This document shows, in pieces, positions 48,170 to 57,642 of a DNA stretch of 64,000 nucleotides. The notes below the pieces were generated by a model. It saw only the letters and a program-made list of their open reading frames with translations, ran no database searches and was not told the origin of the DNA. A program made the position numbers and the translations under genes. The stretch's first letter is position 1. Each line of letters opens with the position of its first letter. Origin of the DNA: Methanogenium organophilum (GTDB lineage Archaea > Halobacteriota > Methanomicrobia > Methanomicrobiales > Methanomicrobiaceae); contig NZ_CP113361.1 of NCBI RefSeq assembly GCF_026684035.1, positions 2,566,715-2,630,714 on the forward strand, given 5' to 3'.

Positions 48170-48931
48170 CTATACCCGTTTTCCGGTAACCACGGTTCCA
48201 CCATGTTCGCGCCCGTCGAGAAAATCCTCAAGTCGGGAAAGATGAAAGATTGTTGATTCCGTACCTTCATCCGAAAGACTCAGAAGCTCCATCAGTTTAC
48301 CGATCATACCTCCGGTCACATCTGTGTTGCCCGACTCTCCGATTTCAAGATCAACCACCGTGTCCCGGTTAATCAGGGGGACCACACTCCCGTTTTTGAG
48401 AACACCAGCCACATCGGTGGCAAGCCCAATACGATCTACATGTATCCTTGAGGGTAGCGCACGTACCAGTTGATCACCGGATACGATGCAGGCTCCCCGT
48501 ACACTGTCCATTACCACATCTCCGTGGAGAACAGGTATTATCCCATGATTCACCAGCATTCCCAGCGGCTGATAAGTGAATGATTCCAGACGTCCGTTTT
48601 TCGCGGTACATGCATCAAGCGGGTGAATGCCTACTGCTTCCACACCGTTGGCACGAAGCGCGTTTACCACAGCAGTATTCAGTTTGACAACTGCCCTGTG
48701 TGTGATAAATATACCTGATACATTATTTGTATCTAAACCTTTATCAAGGTGATGGCGTTTAGCCTCCGGGTGACCACATGAACCCGCCCCATGAACAAGT
48801 AAAAACTGTATTTCAGGATGGCGGGAAATTACCTGAGCAATTTGCTCAAGAGTGTTTATATTGACCGCGCAGTCCCCGCTTTTATCGGTGATTACACTAC
48901 CGCCCAGTTTTATCAGTACGGTTTCTTTCAT
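48170..48931 (-). CDS. ipk: Isopentenyl phosphate kinase
   Basis: A 253-residue amino-acid-kinase-fold enzyme that phosphorylates isopentenyl phosphate to IPP in the archaeal mevalonate route. Evidence: LIKLGGSVITDKS at the N-terminus, VHGAGSCGHPEAKRH with the catalytic histidine, and HGDVVMDSVRGACIVSGDQL. The frame is open further upstream, but the ATG at 48931 has AAGGAG seven bases before it and directly precedes the conserved sequence. The gene overlaps the end of mvk by 35 bases. Confidence 0.94.
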   Translation of the reverse strand: MKETVLIKLGGSVITDKSGDCAVNINTLEQIAQVISRHPEIQFLLVHGAGSCGHPEAKRHHLDKGLDTNNVSGIFITHRAVVKLNTAVVNALRANGVEAVGIHPLDACTAKNGRLESFTYQPLGMLVNHGIIPVLHGDVVMDSVRGACIVSGDQLVRALPSRIHVDRIGLATDVAGVLKNGSVVPLINRDTVVDLEIGESGNTDVTGGMIGKLMELLSLSDEGTESTIFHLSRLEDFLDGREHGGTVVTGKRV

Positions 48932-49796
48932 CTTCTTTCTCCTTGCGTGCACCTTCATTATCGATTGTTGTAATAATTGCCCGGCCATCGCATCCTTCAA
49001 TGGCACCGGCTATTTTGGATTTTGATCGTTTTGGACAGAGAGCTACCATCGAACCACCACCACCTGCCCCGGTTATTTTTGCACCATAGGCGCCAGCCGC
49101 ACGTGCTGCTGTTACGAGTCGTGTCAGTGCAGGATGGCCCACACCCAACGCTTCAAGAAGCTCATGATTTATATCCATATATCTCCCCAAAGCCCGTTGA
49201 TCCTGAAAAACGTGCAGCGAACGCATTGTTACGGCTTCGATTGCATCCAGTATCGGATTTACAATGTCCGGATCTGTTGCACGGAATTTACTTACCTGCT
49301 CCACCATCCGGGCTGTTGAATGTGAAACCATGGTATTACCAATAACCAGATGAAAATCTTCAGGCGGGAGTCTTCTTTTGATATCTCCCTGAATCAGCAG
49401 AACACCTCCAAAGGTGGACACATAGGTATCAGTAGCACTTGCACGTCCCTTTTGCACACTCTTTTCAACAGAATGTGCCATGGATGCAATATCTGATTTT
49501 GTATGCCCCAGCCCATATTCATCATTAATCGCTGAAAGTGTTGCAACAGTAACTGCTGCAGAAGATCCCAGACCGGAAGAGCTGGGTAGTTGGGAATGGA
49601 TATACACACTTCCATTGACCCCCATTAATTCAAAGCATTTCTCGAGATACGGGGACTTTACCCGGGGAGGATGTCGTGTTTTCCGAACAGTCACATAAAC
49701 ACGCGGTTTAATTGCCATTGCTATACCTGGCTTGCCGTATACAACCGCGTGCTCTCCAAATAAAAACACCTTGCCAGGTGCACTCCATACTGCCAA
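48897..49796 (-). CDS. mvk: Mevalonate kinase
   Basis: A 299-residue GHMP kinase. Motifs: SAPGKVFLFGEHAVVYG at the N-terminus, LPSSSGLGSSAAVTVA (ATP loop) and KITGAGGGGSMVAL. It makes 5-phosphomevalonate. The start is a TTG at 49796, five residues before the first motif, just two bases past the MEMO stop; no in-frame ATG fits better. Together with ipk, fni and idsA it forms an isoprenoid segment of the operon. Confidence 0.95.
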   Translation of the reverse strand: MAVWSAPGKVFLFGEHAVVYGKPGIAMAIKPRVYVTVRKTRHPPRVKSPYLEKCFELMGVNGSVYIHSQLPSSSGLGSSAAVTVATLSAINDEYGLGHTKSDIASMAHSVEKSVQKGRASATDTYVSTFGGVLLIQGDIKRRLPPEDFHLVIGNTMVSHSTARMVEQVSKFRATDPDIVNPILDAIEAVTMRSLHVFQDQRALGRYMDINHELLEALGVGHPALTRLVTAARAAGAYGAKITGAGGGGSMVALCPKRSKSKIAGAIEGCDGRAIITTIDNEGARKEKEDERNRTDKTGR

Positions 49797-49798
49797 AC

Positions 49799-50560
49799 TT
49801 ATACCGCCGCTATTGATGCGTATCCTACAACCTGTGAAAAATCACCTGTTGTATCACCGCTGGTCATATATTGTATTAATTTACCGCTCGTAGCCCCCAT
49901 GTGACGAGCCAGAGTTGCCATTACTGAAATTGGCCCGTATCCACATGCACTAACATTATATTCACTCAGCCTCTCATAAAAAGAACTGATGTCAAGGTCA
50001 CAAAGTCCCTCGATTGCATACATGTCATTCTTAAGCGCAACATCTGCAGGAACATAATGGGAAAAATCACTGGATGCAACAATACGGACATTACGTGCAT
50101 CCAGGCCAGCAGAATTCCAAATTATTTCAGCAAGCGATTGGGAATGCGCATAGTCCTGAGGACCCATCAGTACTGGGACAACCCGTGCATCCGGAAAACG
50201 ATATTTGATAAATGGCATCTGAAGTTCCAGGGAATTTTCCTCAACTTCAATCGCCGGGTCCGAGAGTGGAATGCCAAGAGAACGGGCGAGCTCCCTGTCA
50301 CATGAGACCGTTCCAAGTGGAGTACCCCAGTCCAGTTCTGATGTGTATGGACCGATACCCCTGTGACTCGGCGCGATTACCAGAAATGTACCGGAAAATT
50401 TTCGATCAAAACAGGAATAAGACGTAGCCATAACCTGTCCAGAATATGTATAACCGGCATGGGGAACGACAATACCATACGCGTCAGGTAAACCTACTGC
50501 GTTTTGAAAAAAAGAAGCTAATAAAGAGGAAAGGGATTTAGGTTCATCCGGATACCACAT
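49799..50560 (-). CDS. MEMO1 family protein (AmmeMemoRadiSam protein B)
   Basis: A 253-residue MEMO-family protein, related to dioxygenases: [54 protein letters not shown] and SACGYGP are conserved. Its function is uncertain; it regularly sits with mevalonate-pathway genes in archaea. The only ATG is at 50560, yet the conserved family start (R-x4-AG-x-WY) is encoded upstream as LRKPTLAG in the same frame, without ATG, GTG or TTG before a stop at 50594-50596. The good SD-ATG pair upstream (50597-50595) is in another frame. Either a non-standard start or a frameshift is present. Confidence 0.9.
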   Translation of the reverse strand: MWYPDEPKSLSSLLASFFQNAVGLPDAYGIVVPHAGYTYSGQVMATSYSCFDRKFSGTFLVIAPSHRGIGPYTSELDWGTPLGTVSCDRELARSLGIPLSDPAIEVEENSLELQMPFIKYRFPDARVVPVLMGPQDYAHSQSLAEIIWNSAGLDARNVRIVASSDFSHYVPADVALKNDMYAIEGLCDLDISSFYERLSEYNVSACGYGPISVMATLARHMGATSGKLIQYMTSGDTTGDFSQVVGYASIAAV

Positions 50561-50624
50561 GCCCGCAAGCGTGGGTTTTCTGAGACCCGTACATCATCCC
50601 CCCTTCTCCCTTTATTCAAACATC

Positions 50625-51233
50625 TTAAAGCTCTATTTCGAAGTCTTCCTGGGTGAGTGATGTTGCAAGACCACGTGCTTTCATCACTTCTCTTGTTAAC
50701 AGGAAGTACACCATTGAAAGTGCTTTGCGACCTTTGTTATTCGTTGGGATAACGAGGTCAATGTATTTAGTCATATTGTTGGTATCACAGAGTGCAACAA
50801 CAGGGATCCCACTCTGTACCGCCTCTTTGATTGCCTGTGCATCACCAATCGGGTCTGTTACAACAACAACATCAGGTTCGATATAGTTTGGAATATTCTG
50901 GTTAGTCAGCATTCCCGGAATGAATCTGCCGACTTTATAGGTTCCGCCAATAGCCGTTGCAAATTTCTTTGCCGGGTACTGACCATACTGACGTGATGTA
51001 ACAACAAGCACCTTTGGTGCGTCATACTTTGCGATGAAGTCAGCAGCGGTTTTAATTCTGCTGTCTGTTTCCTGAATGTCAAGAATGTACAGTCCATCTC
51101 CGCGTACACGGTAGATGAATTTTTTCATATCCTTACTCTTCTGCTGCGTTCCGATGTGTACTCCCGCAGCCAGATACTCCTCCACAGGGACGAGTGATTC
51201 TTTCAGTTCGATTTCTATATCATTTGAATTCAT
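50625..51233 (-). CDS. rps2: 30S ribosomal protein S2
   Basis: A 202-residue archaeal S2 (uS2): [43 protein letters not shown] and [23 protein letters not shown] are all conserved. It binds the 30S head-body junction. It overlaps the 3' end of eno by four bases (ATGA), the usual archaeal eno-rps2 pair. Confidence 0.98.
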   Translation of the reverse strand: MNSNDIEIELKESLVPVEEYLAAGVHIGTQQKSKDMKKFIYRVRGDGLYILDIQETDSRIKTAADFIAKYDAPKVLVVTSRQYGQYPAKKFATAIGGTYKVGRFIPGMLTNQNIPNYIEPDVVVVTDPIGDAQAIKEAVQSGIPVVALCDTNNMTKYIDLVIPTNNKGRKALSMVYFLLTREVMKARGLATSLTQEDFEIEL

Positions 51234-52420
51234 TGTATCATCTCTTCAATTCTCACGAGTTCGTTGAGTTTTGCGATACGCTCACCGCCAACAACACCTG
51301 TCTTCAGATAAATACACTCAAAGGCAGTTGCAAGATGGGCAATTGTCTCATCGGTTGTTTCTCCCGAACGGTGACTCATCACAGTTTCCATACCACATGA
51401 ATGTGCCATGCGTATGGCCTCAAATGTGTCAGAGAGAGTGCCTATCTGATTCGGTTTAATAAGGACACAGTTCGTTGCACTGGTGTCAATACCCATCTCA
51501 ATACGCTCAACATTCGTGACGTAGAGGTCATCTCCGCAGATCAGGCAGCCATCACCCACTTGATCTGTTAATGCGGAGAATCCTTCAAAATCCTCCTCTA
51601 CAATAGGATCTTCCACATACGCAAGATCGTAGCGGTCAACCAGTTCAGCCATATAGGCCACCTGATCTTCAGTGCTACGTTCTGCGTCACGATACCTGTA
51701 CACTCCGTCATTCCAGAGTTCACTGGCGGCAACATCAATACCCATTCTGATCTCAATCATCAGATCATCAGATACCGTATTGATTGCCTCCTGCACAAGA
51801 TCAAAGGCTTCAAGATCAGTAATTTTGGGAGCCCATGCACCCTCATCACCTTTTCCGCATCCAGTACCACCGGATACCAGAAGCTCTTTTATCTTTTTGT
51901 GCACCGCTGCATTGGCAAAAATTGCTTCATCTGCATCCAGTGCACCGGTCGGCACAACAAGAAATTCCTGAATATCTGTCGCATGTGCTGCATGGGCACC
52001 CCCCCCAATGACGTTCCCAAGAGGATAAGGGGTGCGCGCTGCAAATGCCCCTCCGAGATACCGGAACAACGGCAATGATAGTGAAGATGCAGCTGCTTTT
52101 GCATTTGCAAGAGAGAGTGCAACTGCAACATTTGCACCAATTGTTGAAAAATCAACAGTTCCGTCTATTTCACGAAGAAGATAGTCAAATCCAGCCTGGT
52201 CGGTGGTTTCAAATCCGTAAAGTGCAGGAATTACCTTTTCACGGGCATCCTCTATTGCTTCACGTACTGGACGAACCTTGGCCTCATACTTACCGGTGCT
52301 TGCACCGGACGGTGCTGCGGCCCTGCCAAATCCGTCATCAGTAAAAACATCTGCTTCAACAGTAGGGTTCCCCCTGCTGTCCAGAATTGTCCTGAGCTGA
52401 ATTTTCGTTATTTGTGCCAT
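51230..52420 (-). CDS. eno: Enolase
   Basis: A 396-residue enolase (2-phosphoglycerate to phosphoenolpyruvate). N-terminal [14 protein letters not shown] and [10 protein letters not shown], metal ligands in VEDPI and GDDLYVTN, and [16 protein letters not shown] are present. The ATG at 52420 gives the usual MAQITKI start; a GTG at 52429 overlapping the rpoK stop (GTGA) would add three residues. It lies between rpoK and rps2 in the operon. Confidence 0.97.
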   Translation of the reverse strand: MAQITKIQLRTILDSRGNPTVEADVFTDDGFGRAAAPSGASTGKYEAKVRPVREAIEDAREKVIPALYGFETTDQAGFDYLLREIDGTVDFSTIGANVAVALSLANAKAAASSLSLPLFRYLGGAFAARTPYPLGNVIGGGAHAAHATDIQEFLVVPTGALDADEAIFANAAVHKKIKELLVSGGTGCGKGDEGAWAPKITDLEAFDLVQEAINTVSDDLMIEIRMGIDVAASELWNDGVYRYRDAERSTEDQVAYMAELVDRYDLAYVEDPIVEEDFEGFSALTDQVGDGCLICGDDLYVTNVERIEMGIDTSATNCVLIKPNQIGTLSDTFEAIRMAHSCGMETVMSHRSGETTDETIAHLATAFECIYLKTGVVGGERIAKLNELVRIEEMIQ

Positions 52421-52425
52421 ACTGA

Positions 52426-52611
52426 TCACTGCATCCGTTTTACGGTAATGGGTATCTTCTGTTTTCTAAATTCCTCATCTGCAATCTCCAATGGATCAAT
52501 TGCATCAGTATTTATCAAAAGAGGAGCACCCATTGAAATCTGCAATGAACGTGCACCCACAATACGAGCTTTTTCGTAACGGGTAAATGTTTCCACGTCT
52601 TCTGATTTCAT
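52426..52611 (-). CDS. rpoK: RNA polymerase subunit K (Rpb6/omega homologue)
   Basis: A 61-residue subunit with the conserved [19 protein letters not shown] and IADEEF motifs of RpoK/Rpb6, which latch the polymerase clamp. Archaeal length is typical. It is 26 bases downstream of tRNA-Pro and directly upstream of eno. Confidence 0.97.
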   Translation of the reverse strand: MKSEDVETFTRYEKARIVGARSLQISMGAPLLINTDAIDPLEIADEEFRKQKIPITVKRMQ

Positions 52612-52637
52612 GTTGTCTCCAGAAAAATAATCAAAAA

Positions 52638-52710
52638 TGGGGTCGCTGAGATTCGAACTCAGGTTACAGCATCCCGAACGCCATAGGATTCCAGGCTACC
52701 CCACGACCCC
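52638..52710 (-). tRNA. tRNA-Pro (anticodon CGG)
   Basis: A 73-base cloverleaf. Acceptor stem GGGGTCG/CGACCCC, discriminator A, T arm CTGAG-TTCGAAT-CTCAG. The anticodon loop TTCGGGA gives CGG (codon CCG), with G37 as usual for proline. The anticodon stem TGGCG/TGCTG has three G-U pairs. It lies between rpoN and rpoK with 15- and 26-base gaps, so it is probably processed from the operon transcript. Confidence 0.95.
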
Positions 52711-52725
52711 GCATGGTAAATTCTC

Positions 52726-52914
52726 TCATTGATACGGATTGAGATCATCAATAATCTCTTTGTGTGCCAGAAGCATACGCCTACAACAGTAGCGCGAAAG
52801 TCCGAGATCGTCGAGGATCTCTTTAGGATCCTCGCCTGCACTCTGCCTCTGCCTGAACTCTTCCCAGGCTGTCGAAATGACTTTCCCACAGGTAAAACAT
52901 CTGATTGGAATCAT
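52726..52914 (-). CDS. rpoN: RNA polymerase subunit N (Rpb10 homologue)
   Basis: A 62-residue zinc protein with CFTCGKVI near the start and [10 protein letters not shown] in the middle, the atypical CX2C...CC zinc site of Rpb10/RpoN. It assembles with RpoD and RpoL in the polymerase platform. Thirty bases downstream of rps9. Confidence 0.98.
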   Translation of the reverse strand: MIPIRCFTCGKVISTAWEEFRQRQSAGEDPKEILDDLGLSRYCCRRMLLAHKEIIDDLNPYQ

Positions 52915-52944
52915 GCAAATGATCTCTATATCTATTGATGTTAT

Positions 52945-53346
52945 CTAACGATAAGACTTTTGGAATTTCGCACGTGCACCACGGCCATGCGGTTTCTTTG
53001 CTTCTTTCTGACGTGAGTCATTCACCAGGAGAGTACGGTCATACACAAGGTACGTGTCCTTAATCTTCGGGTCATTACTCCACGTCACAATACCACGGGC
53101 CAGAGCTGTCCTTGCTGCTTCAGCCTGTCCCATAAATCCGCCGCCCCTGACATCAATGGATACATCGACATCATCAAGAACACCCGGAACAAGGAGAAGT
53201 GGCTCAGAAATTTTCATTCTGAGCATCTCAGTGCCGTATATCTCAAGGGGTACAGAATTAATGCGTACACGCCCGTTCCCTTCGCGAAGGGTTGCACGTG
53301 CAATTGCAGTTTTCCGCTTTCCACTCGTATTAATTACTTTCGTCAT
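52945..53346 (-). CDS. rps9: 30S ribosomal protein S9
   Basis: A 133-residue uS9: [19 protein letters not shown] at the N-terminus, [20 protein letters not shown] in the core and the basic tail [12 protein letters not shown] that reaches the P-site tRNA. It follows rpl13 by 13 bases, a pairing conserved across life. Confidence 0.98.
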   Translation of the reverse strand: MTKVINTSGKRKTAIARATLREGNGRVRINSVPLEIYGTEMLRMKISEPLLLVPGVLDDVDVSIDVRGGGFMGQAEAARTALARGIVTWSNDPKIKDTYLVYDRTLLVNDSRQKEAKKPHGRGARAKFQKSYR

Positions 53347-53359
53347 CTGATCTCACCAC

Positions 53360-53782
53360 TCAGAATTTTGCTCCAAGTATCTTGCTGATCTCACCGAGAG
53401 TTACAAATTTCGGGGTTGAAAGTCCGTCAATATGTGCCTCATCAAGTATCTCAAGTTCAGCTCCTTCAAACTCCTCAGGGATACCTACATGTACCATCAC
53501 GCGACGAAGTGCCTCTGCACCGCGTTTGCGCTTATATGGAACCATCCCACGAATAGTACGCTTAAGGATATGGTCAGGGCGCCGTGGATAGAATGGACCA
53601 CCCTCACGGGAACCACGCTTTCTCTTGTGATCATAATCAGCCAGAATACGGGCTTTTCCTCCGGAAACCACACACTGTTCTGCATTTACAATGGCAATTT
53701 CCTCTCCTTCAAGAGACCGTTTTGCAACAATACTGGCAAGCCGTCCCAGGCGAAGTCCTGTTGCATCAATAATTGTAACCAT
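53360..53782 (-). CDS. rpl13: 50S ribosomal protein L13
   Basis: A 140-residue uL13 with [27 protein letters not shown] and [16 protein letters not shown]. Archaeal length. It sits 4 bases after rpl18e and 13 bases before rps9. Confidence 0.98.
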   Translation of the reverse strand: MVTIIDATGLRLGRLASIVAKRSLEGEEIAIVNAEQCVVSGGKARILADYDHKRKRGSREGGPFYPRRPDHILKRTIRGMVPYKRKRGAEALRRVMVHVGIPEEFEGAELEILDEAHIDGLSTPKFVTLGEISKILGAKF

Positions 53783-53786
53783 GCCT

Positions 53787-54152
53787 TCACCTCAGAATAC
53801 GTACCTTTTTGCCTTCCGGATTCTGCCTGACAAGTTCTTCAATTGTCATACAAACTCCATCAGCTCCAATGATCTTTTCCTCTGCCACTCCACTGAATTT
53901 TATTGCAGCAACAGATACCTTCTGGCTCAACACACCGCTCCCAAGAACTTTTCCGGGAACAAGAACGGTATCGCCATCCTGTGCATACCTGTTTATTTTG
54001 CTGATATTAACTTCAGCGTAGTTATTGCTGGGTGATTCCAGCCGCTTTGCAATCTCGCGCCAGACATTTGCATCATTTGCCCGGGATGTCTCTTTTAATA
54101 TAGATATTAGGGCAGAATAACGCGGATTTGTCTTCATGATTGTTTTAGTCAT
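53787..54152 (-). CDS. rpl18e: 50S ribosomal protein L18e
   Basis: A 121-residue eL18 homologue found only in archaea and eukaryotes. [25 protein letters not shown] and [11 protein letters not shown] are characteristic. Its start overlaps the end of rpoD by eight bases, the conserved archaeal order rpoD-rpl18e-rpl13-rps9. Confidence 0.97.
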   Translation of the reverse strand: MTKTIMKTNPRYSALISILKETSRANDANVWREIAKRLESPSNNYAEVNISKINRYAQDGDTVLVPGKVLGSGVLSQKVSVAAIKFSGVAEEKIIGADGVCMTIEELVRQNPEGKKVRILR

Positions 54153-54981
54153 TTACATTCCCTCCGGATATGTCACACAGAACATCCACCAGGCTGTCAG
54201 ATTTCGTCTGAATTTCTTCTGCAGCACGTTCAAGAATCTTTCGAACCGGAATTGAGCCATCACTCTCAACGACAAAGATGAACACATCATCCACTGTCTT
54301 CACAGAGATTGCAGGGCTATCCCAGGTATCTGCATTTGCAATACAGATTCTTTCACAAAGCTTGCAGAGTGAGCAGTCCTCAATTTTTCCTTCAACGACT
54401 GCTGCGCTGTTTCCCTTTATTTCAAGCACATTTCGCGGACATTCATCCACACACATGCCACAACCATCACACTTGTTGTCAAATTCAATATGCGGATATG
54501 CTTTATATCCACAGGCAAGTGTTGGTTGCCATTTCGCATGATCAGTACCCCGTCCAAGCACAGCGCGGGCTTCCAGAACAATCTTCTGGTCTTTTTCAAG
54601 TTTTACCAGAGGAATATTCTCCTCAACCGGTGCAGCCAATGGATTCTGGGGAATCAAATCACGGGAGTACACGACCTTCGGCCCTTCCACACTCAGCGTA
54701 TAAACAGATGTGCATGCCGAACATCCCTCACCGCCGCAGGTACAGTCCTTTGTGAATACATATTCATCAAGATCTGTCCTTAGGGGAATCAGCCCCAGGC
54801 GGTGAGCAAGCATCTCATCGAAAAGTGCGCTATTATTGTCATATATAAGCACATCTTCGATGGCCAGTGTCGGAACCTCCCCGATCATTGTCCTTCTGAT
54901 TGCATTAACAAATGCAGACGAAAAGCCTGAAATGACAAAACGGGCGACGTTATCATCAAACCTGCTGAATGAAATCTGCAT
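54145..54981 (-). CDS. rpoD: RNA polymerase subunit D with a ferredoxin-like domain
   Basis: A 278-residue homologue of Rpb3/bacterial alpha N-terminal domain. FSSAFVNAIRRTMIGEVPTLAIEDV and LAHRLGLIPL are the platform-assembly motifs. An inserted ferredoxin-like domain carries CDGCGMCVDECPRN and CSLCKLCERIC, eight cysteines in two sets, plus a CTCGGEGCSAC cluster earlier. Such domains bind 4Fe-4S clusters in some archaeal polymerases, and the complete cysteine sets suggest up to two clusters here. Confidence 0.97.
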   Translation of the reverse strand: MQISFSRFDDNVARFVISGFSSAFVNAIRRTMIGEVPTLAIEDVLIYDNNSALFDEMLAHRLGLIPLRTDLDEYVFTKDCTCGGEGCSACTSVYTLSVEGPKVVYSRDLIPQNPLAAPVEENIPLVKLEKDQKIVLEARAVLGRGTDHAKWQPTLACGYKAYPHIEFDNKCDGCGMCVDECPRNVLEIKGNSAAVVEGKIEDCSLCKLCERICIANADTWDSPAISVKTVDDVFIFVVESDGSIPVRKILERAAEEIQTKSDSLVDVLCDISGGNVND

Positions 54982-54984
54982 CAG

Positions 54985-55380
54985 TCAGACTCTCCTGCCC
55001 CTTCTTCCACCTTTTGCACGAATGCTGTCATGGGGCACAGGGGTAACATCCTCAATACGTCCGATACGCATACCTGCACGTGCAAGTGCGCGAATTGCTG
55101 CCTGGGCACCGGGGCCCGGACTGCGCTGCTTGCCACGGCCAGGTGCACGAACCTTTACATGCACGCCAACGATGCCTTTCTCCCTTGCCTGCTGTGCAAC
55201 GTTTGTTGCCATCTGCATTGCGGCATATGGTGAACTTTCATTCCTTGCCTGCTTTACAACCATACCGCCACTGGACTTTGTTACGGTCTCAGCGCCGGAC
55301 AAGTCAGTTACAGTAATAACGGTGTTATTGAATGAAGCATAGATGTGTGCGACGCCCCATTTCTCCTCAGGTGCTGCCAT
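54985..55380 (-). CDS. rps11: 30S ribosomal protein S11
   Basis: A 131-residue uS11: [51 protein letters not shown] and the C-terminal [16 protein letters not shown]. Shares one base with the end of rps4 and is 3 bases from rpoD. Confidence 0.98.
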   Translation of the reverse strand: MAAPEEKWGVAHIYASFNNTVITVTDLSGAETVTKSSGGMVVKQARNESSPYAAMQMATNVAQQAREKGIVGVHVKVRAPGRGKQRSPGPGAQAAIRALARAGMRIGRIEDVTPVPHDSIRAKGGRRGRRV

Positions 55381-55928
55381 TACTGTCGTCCTCCTTTAAT
55401 AATACGCTCGCGCTCAGGATGAACATCATTCGTTAAGGGAGACGGACCATAGTATGAAATACCACTGTCTTCACCACGCTTAACGTGATAACTGGGGATA
55501 GTAATCTTTCTGCCACCAACTGCAATATGCCCGTGAGTGATAAACTGACGTGCCTGCTTGGGTGAGCGTGCAAGACCCTGCCGGTAAACCATCGTCTGAA
55601 GACGGCGTTCAAGAGGATTCTCGGCTTTCATTGCAAGAACATCACTGATACCTGCATTTTCACCAAGTAACCCAAACCGGAACAGATGGCCAAGAAGTTC
55701 TTCCTCTTTCCTTGCAATCAGTTCTTCATTTGTTGATGCAGATTTCAATGCAAGAAGTTCACGTGCAGCACGACGATAATTTCTGAGAGTACTGCGCGTC
55801 TTCCAGAGCTCACGCTTGTTCCGAAGACCATATTCAATAACCAGCCGGTTTTCTTCTTCAATACGACTCTTCTCAAAGCGCCGTTTTGGAGTTTCATATG
55901 TTTTGTGGTTCTTTCCTGGATAACCCAT
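55380..55928 (-). CDS. rps4: 30S ribosomal protein S4
   Basis: A 182-residue archaeal uS4. The S4 RNA-binding domain is [32 protein letters not shown]; the N-terminus [17 protein letters not shown] is archaeal-type. Follows rps13 by 10 bases in the classical rps13-rps4-rps11-rpoD order. Confidence 0.98.
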   Translation of the reverse strand: MGYPGKNHKTYETPKRRFEKSRIEEENRLVIEYGLRNKRELWKTRSTLRNYRRAARELLALKSASTNEELIARKEEELLGHLFRFGLLGENAGISDVLAMKAENPLERRLQTMVYRQGLARSPKQARQFITHGHIAVGGRKITIPSYHVKRGEDSGISYYGPSPLTNDVHPERERIIKGGRQ

Positions 55929-55938
55929 ACCAAAAACC

Positions 55939-56388
55939 TCAGACCTTCTTCCTTCTCACACCAACGGTGGTGCCAGTACGACCTGTCGATTTCGTGCGCT
56001 GTCCACGCACTTTCTGGCCGGTTTCGTGACGAATACCCCGGTAACTGCGAATCTTACGCATCCGGTTAACATCGTCCTCTATTGCCATTCTTAAGTCCTG
56101 ACCGAGAAGCTGTTTTGGCTCTCCGGTATAGACATCTTTCTGCCTGTTAAGCATCCAGGTTGGCACATGATCCTTGTAGCTCGCGACAACTGCGCGAATA
56201 CGGTCCACCGGTTCTTCTTCGAGAAGACCCAGTGTTGCCCGCGGGTCAACATCTGCAAGTTTTGAAATCACAGATGATGTATGCATACCGATACCCGGAA
56301 GTCCGGTTAATGCAATCAGAACCGCTTTAGTACCGTCAAGGTCAGTGTTCTCAATCCTGACGAAGTAGTTGATCTCTTGTTCTTCCAT
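55939..56388 (-). CDS. rps13: 30S ribosomal protein S13
   Basis: A 149-residue uS13: [15 protein letters not shown] helix-turn, [40 protein letters not shown] basic region contacting 16S rRNA and tRNA. First protein gene of the long minus-strand operon; tRNA-Ser lies 35 bases upstream on the same strand. Confidence 0.98.
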   Translation of the reverse strand: MEEQEINYFVRIENTDLDGTKAVLIALTGLPGIGMHTSSVISKLADVDPRATLGLLEEEPVDRIRAVVASYKDHVPTWMLNRQKDVYTGEPKQLLGQDLRMAIEDDVNRMRKIRSYRGIRHETGQKVRGQRTKSTGRTGTTVGVRRKKV

Positions 56389-56423
56389 TCAGTCAGCCTC
56401 ACATTGAGATATACTCTATAAAG

Positions 56424-56507
56424 CGTTGAGGGAGGGATTTGAACCCTCGAGTCCCGAAGGACACGGGGTTAGCAACCCCGCGCCATGCCTGGCTTGGCTA
56501 CCTCAAC
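56424..56507 (-). tRNA. tRNA-Ser (anticodon GCT)
   Basis: An 84-base class II tRNA. Acceptor GTTGAGG/CCTCAAC with discriminator G, anticodon stem CGGGG/CCCCG around TTGCTAA (anticodon GCT, codon AGC), a long variable arm with GTCC-TTCG-GGAC, and T arm GAGGG-TTCAAAT-CCCTC. The long variable arm and G73 identify serine. It sits directly upstream of rps13. Confidence 0.96.
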
Positions 56508-56598
56508 AGAGATAATCTCGCATCATTACGACACTCGCAACATGAACAATCATTGTTGCTCCATGAATGTTACCTTACTGTATGGGAGAAGATGAGTA

Positions 56599-57585
56599 TT
56601 AATAGTTGTGGTATTGAAATGACACGCGCTCCGCCTTTCTTTCCAGATTCAAAGAATTAAGTCCGGAAACGATAATTGGAAGCGCAATTGTCGCATCACA
56701 AAACACCTGTACATGTGTAGAATCAACCGATTCTTTTCCCCAGCTTACAGCCTCTTCAAACGTGCACCCGGAAAGACCACCCCAGTGAGGTGCATCAGTA
56801 GTATATTGGATAGCGTATGCATGCCCCCCACAGTCTTTCTCATGAATAGAAGCAATGACCTGTGTCTGCTGAATAAAATTCTTTGGCACACCACCACCAA
56901 CATATATAACACCGGTTTTTTTCGACTGTTCCACAATCTGTGTGATCTCATCAGCATCCCGTAACTGATCTATCGTTATATCAGCACCATCCCGCCGCGC
57001 CATTACAAGAGCAATTCCTATGGAAGAGTCCGACAATGCAGGAATAAATATTGGAACGCCTGCATTTTTACATGCAGACACCAGAGATGTTCCCGAAGGC
57101 CACTCGCCCTGCAAATAGTCTGCCATCTTTTCAATGAAGTCACGCGACGAACCGGAATAGGGAGAAAGAGAAGCGGCATATTCTGCGATTAACCGGTCAA
57201 CACCCCGAAATTCACCCTCATACGCAAAAACATCATATATTCTGTCGATCCCTTTCTCAAATAATTCAGAATCATCCACATGATGATGCCCGCGATAATG
57301 ACGTACACCCTGATGTTCGCACATATCATGAAAAACATTCGCACCGGTTGAGACAATTACATCCACATACCCGCGCCGAACAAGTTCAGTCAGACATGCC
57401 TGCATCCCCGCAGGTATCATTGCACCGGACAACCCCAGAAAAATCGTGCAATCCGGATCCTCAATCATTTTTTTCCAAACATTCAGGGATTCTCCCAGTC
57501 GTCCTCCCTGAAATCCACCATGTCCCATGCCCGCAAGCAGCCTGTCAACTTCGCGCACAGGGAGTACAGGGGTGATCGGTTTCAT
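56599..57585 (-). CDS. dys: Deoxyhypusine synthase
   Basis: A 328-residue enzyme that transfers the aminobutyl group of spermidine to a lysine of aIF5A. Conserved: GLSGAMIPAGM (NAD binding), STGANVFHDMCE, EGEFRG, GIALVMARRDGADITIDQLRDADEI and GGGVPKNFIQQT with the active-site lysine. Length is typical. It stands alone between tRNA-Ser and the CBS genes. Confidence 0.96.
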   Translation of the reverse strand: MKPITPVLPVREVDRLLAGMGHGGFQGGRLGESLNVWKKMIEDPDCTIFLGLSGAMIPAGMQACLTELVRRGYVDVIVSTGANVFHDMCEHQGVRHYRGHHHVDDSELFEKGIDRIYDVFAYEGEFRGVDRLIAEYAASLSPYSGSSRDFIEKMADYLQGEWPSGTSLVSACKNAGVPIFIPALSDSSIGIALVMARRDGADITIDQLRDADEITQIVEQSKKTGVIYVGGGVPKNFIQQTQVIASIHEKDCGGHAYAIQYTTDAPHWGGLSGCTFEEAVSWGKESVDSTHVQVFCDATIALPIIVSGLNSLNLERKAERVSFQYHNY

Positions 57586-57642
57586 AATACCAACAATTGA
57601 TTGTCAAATAAGAATATAAGACCATCCGGAAAAAAGGTGAGA

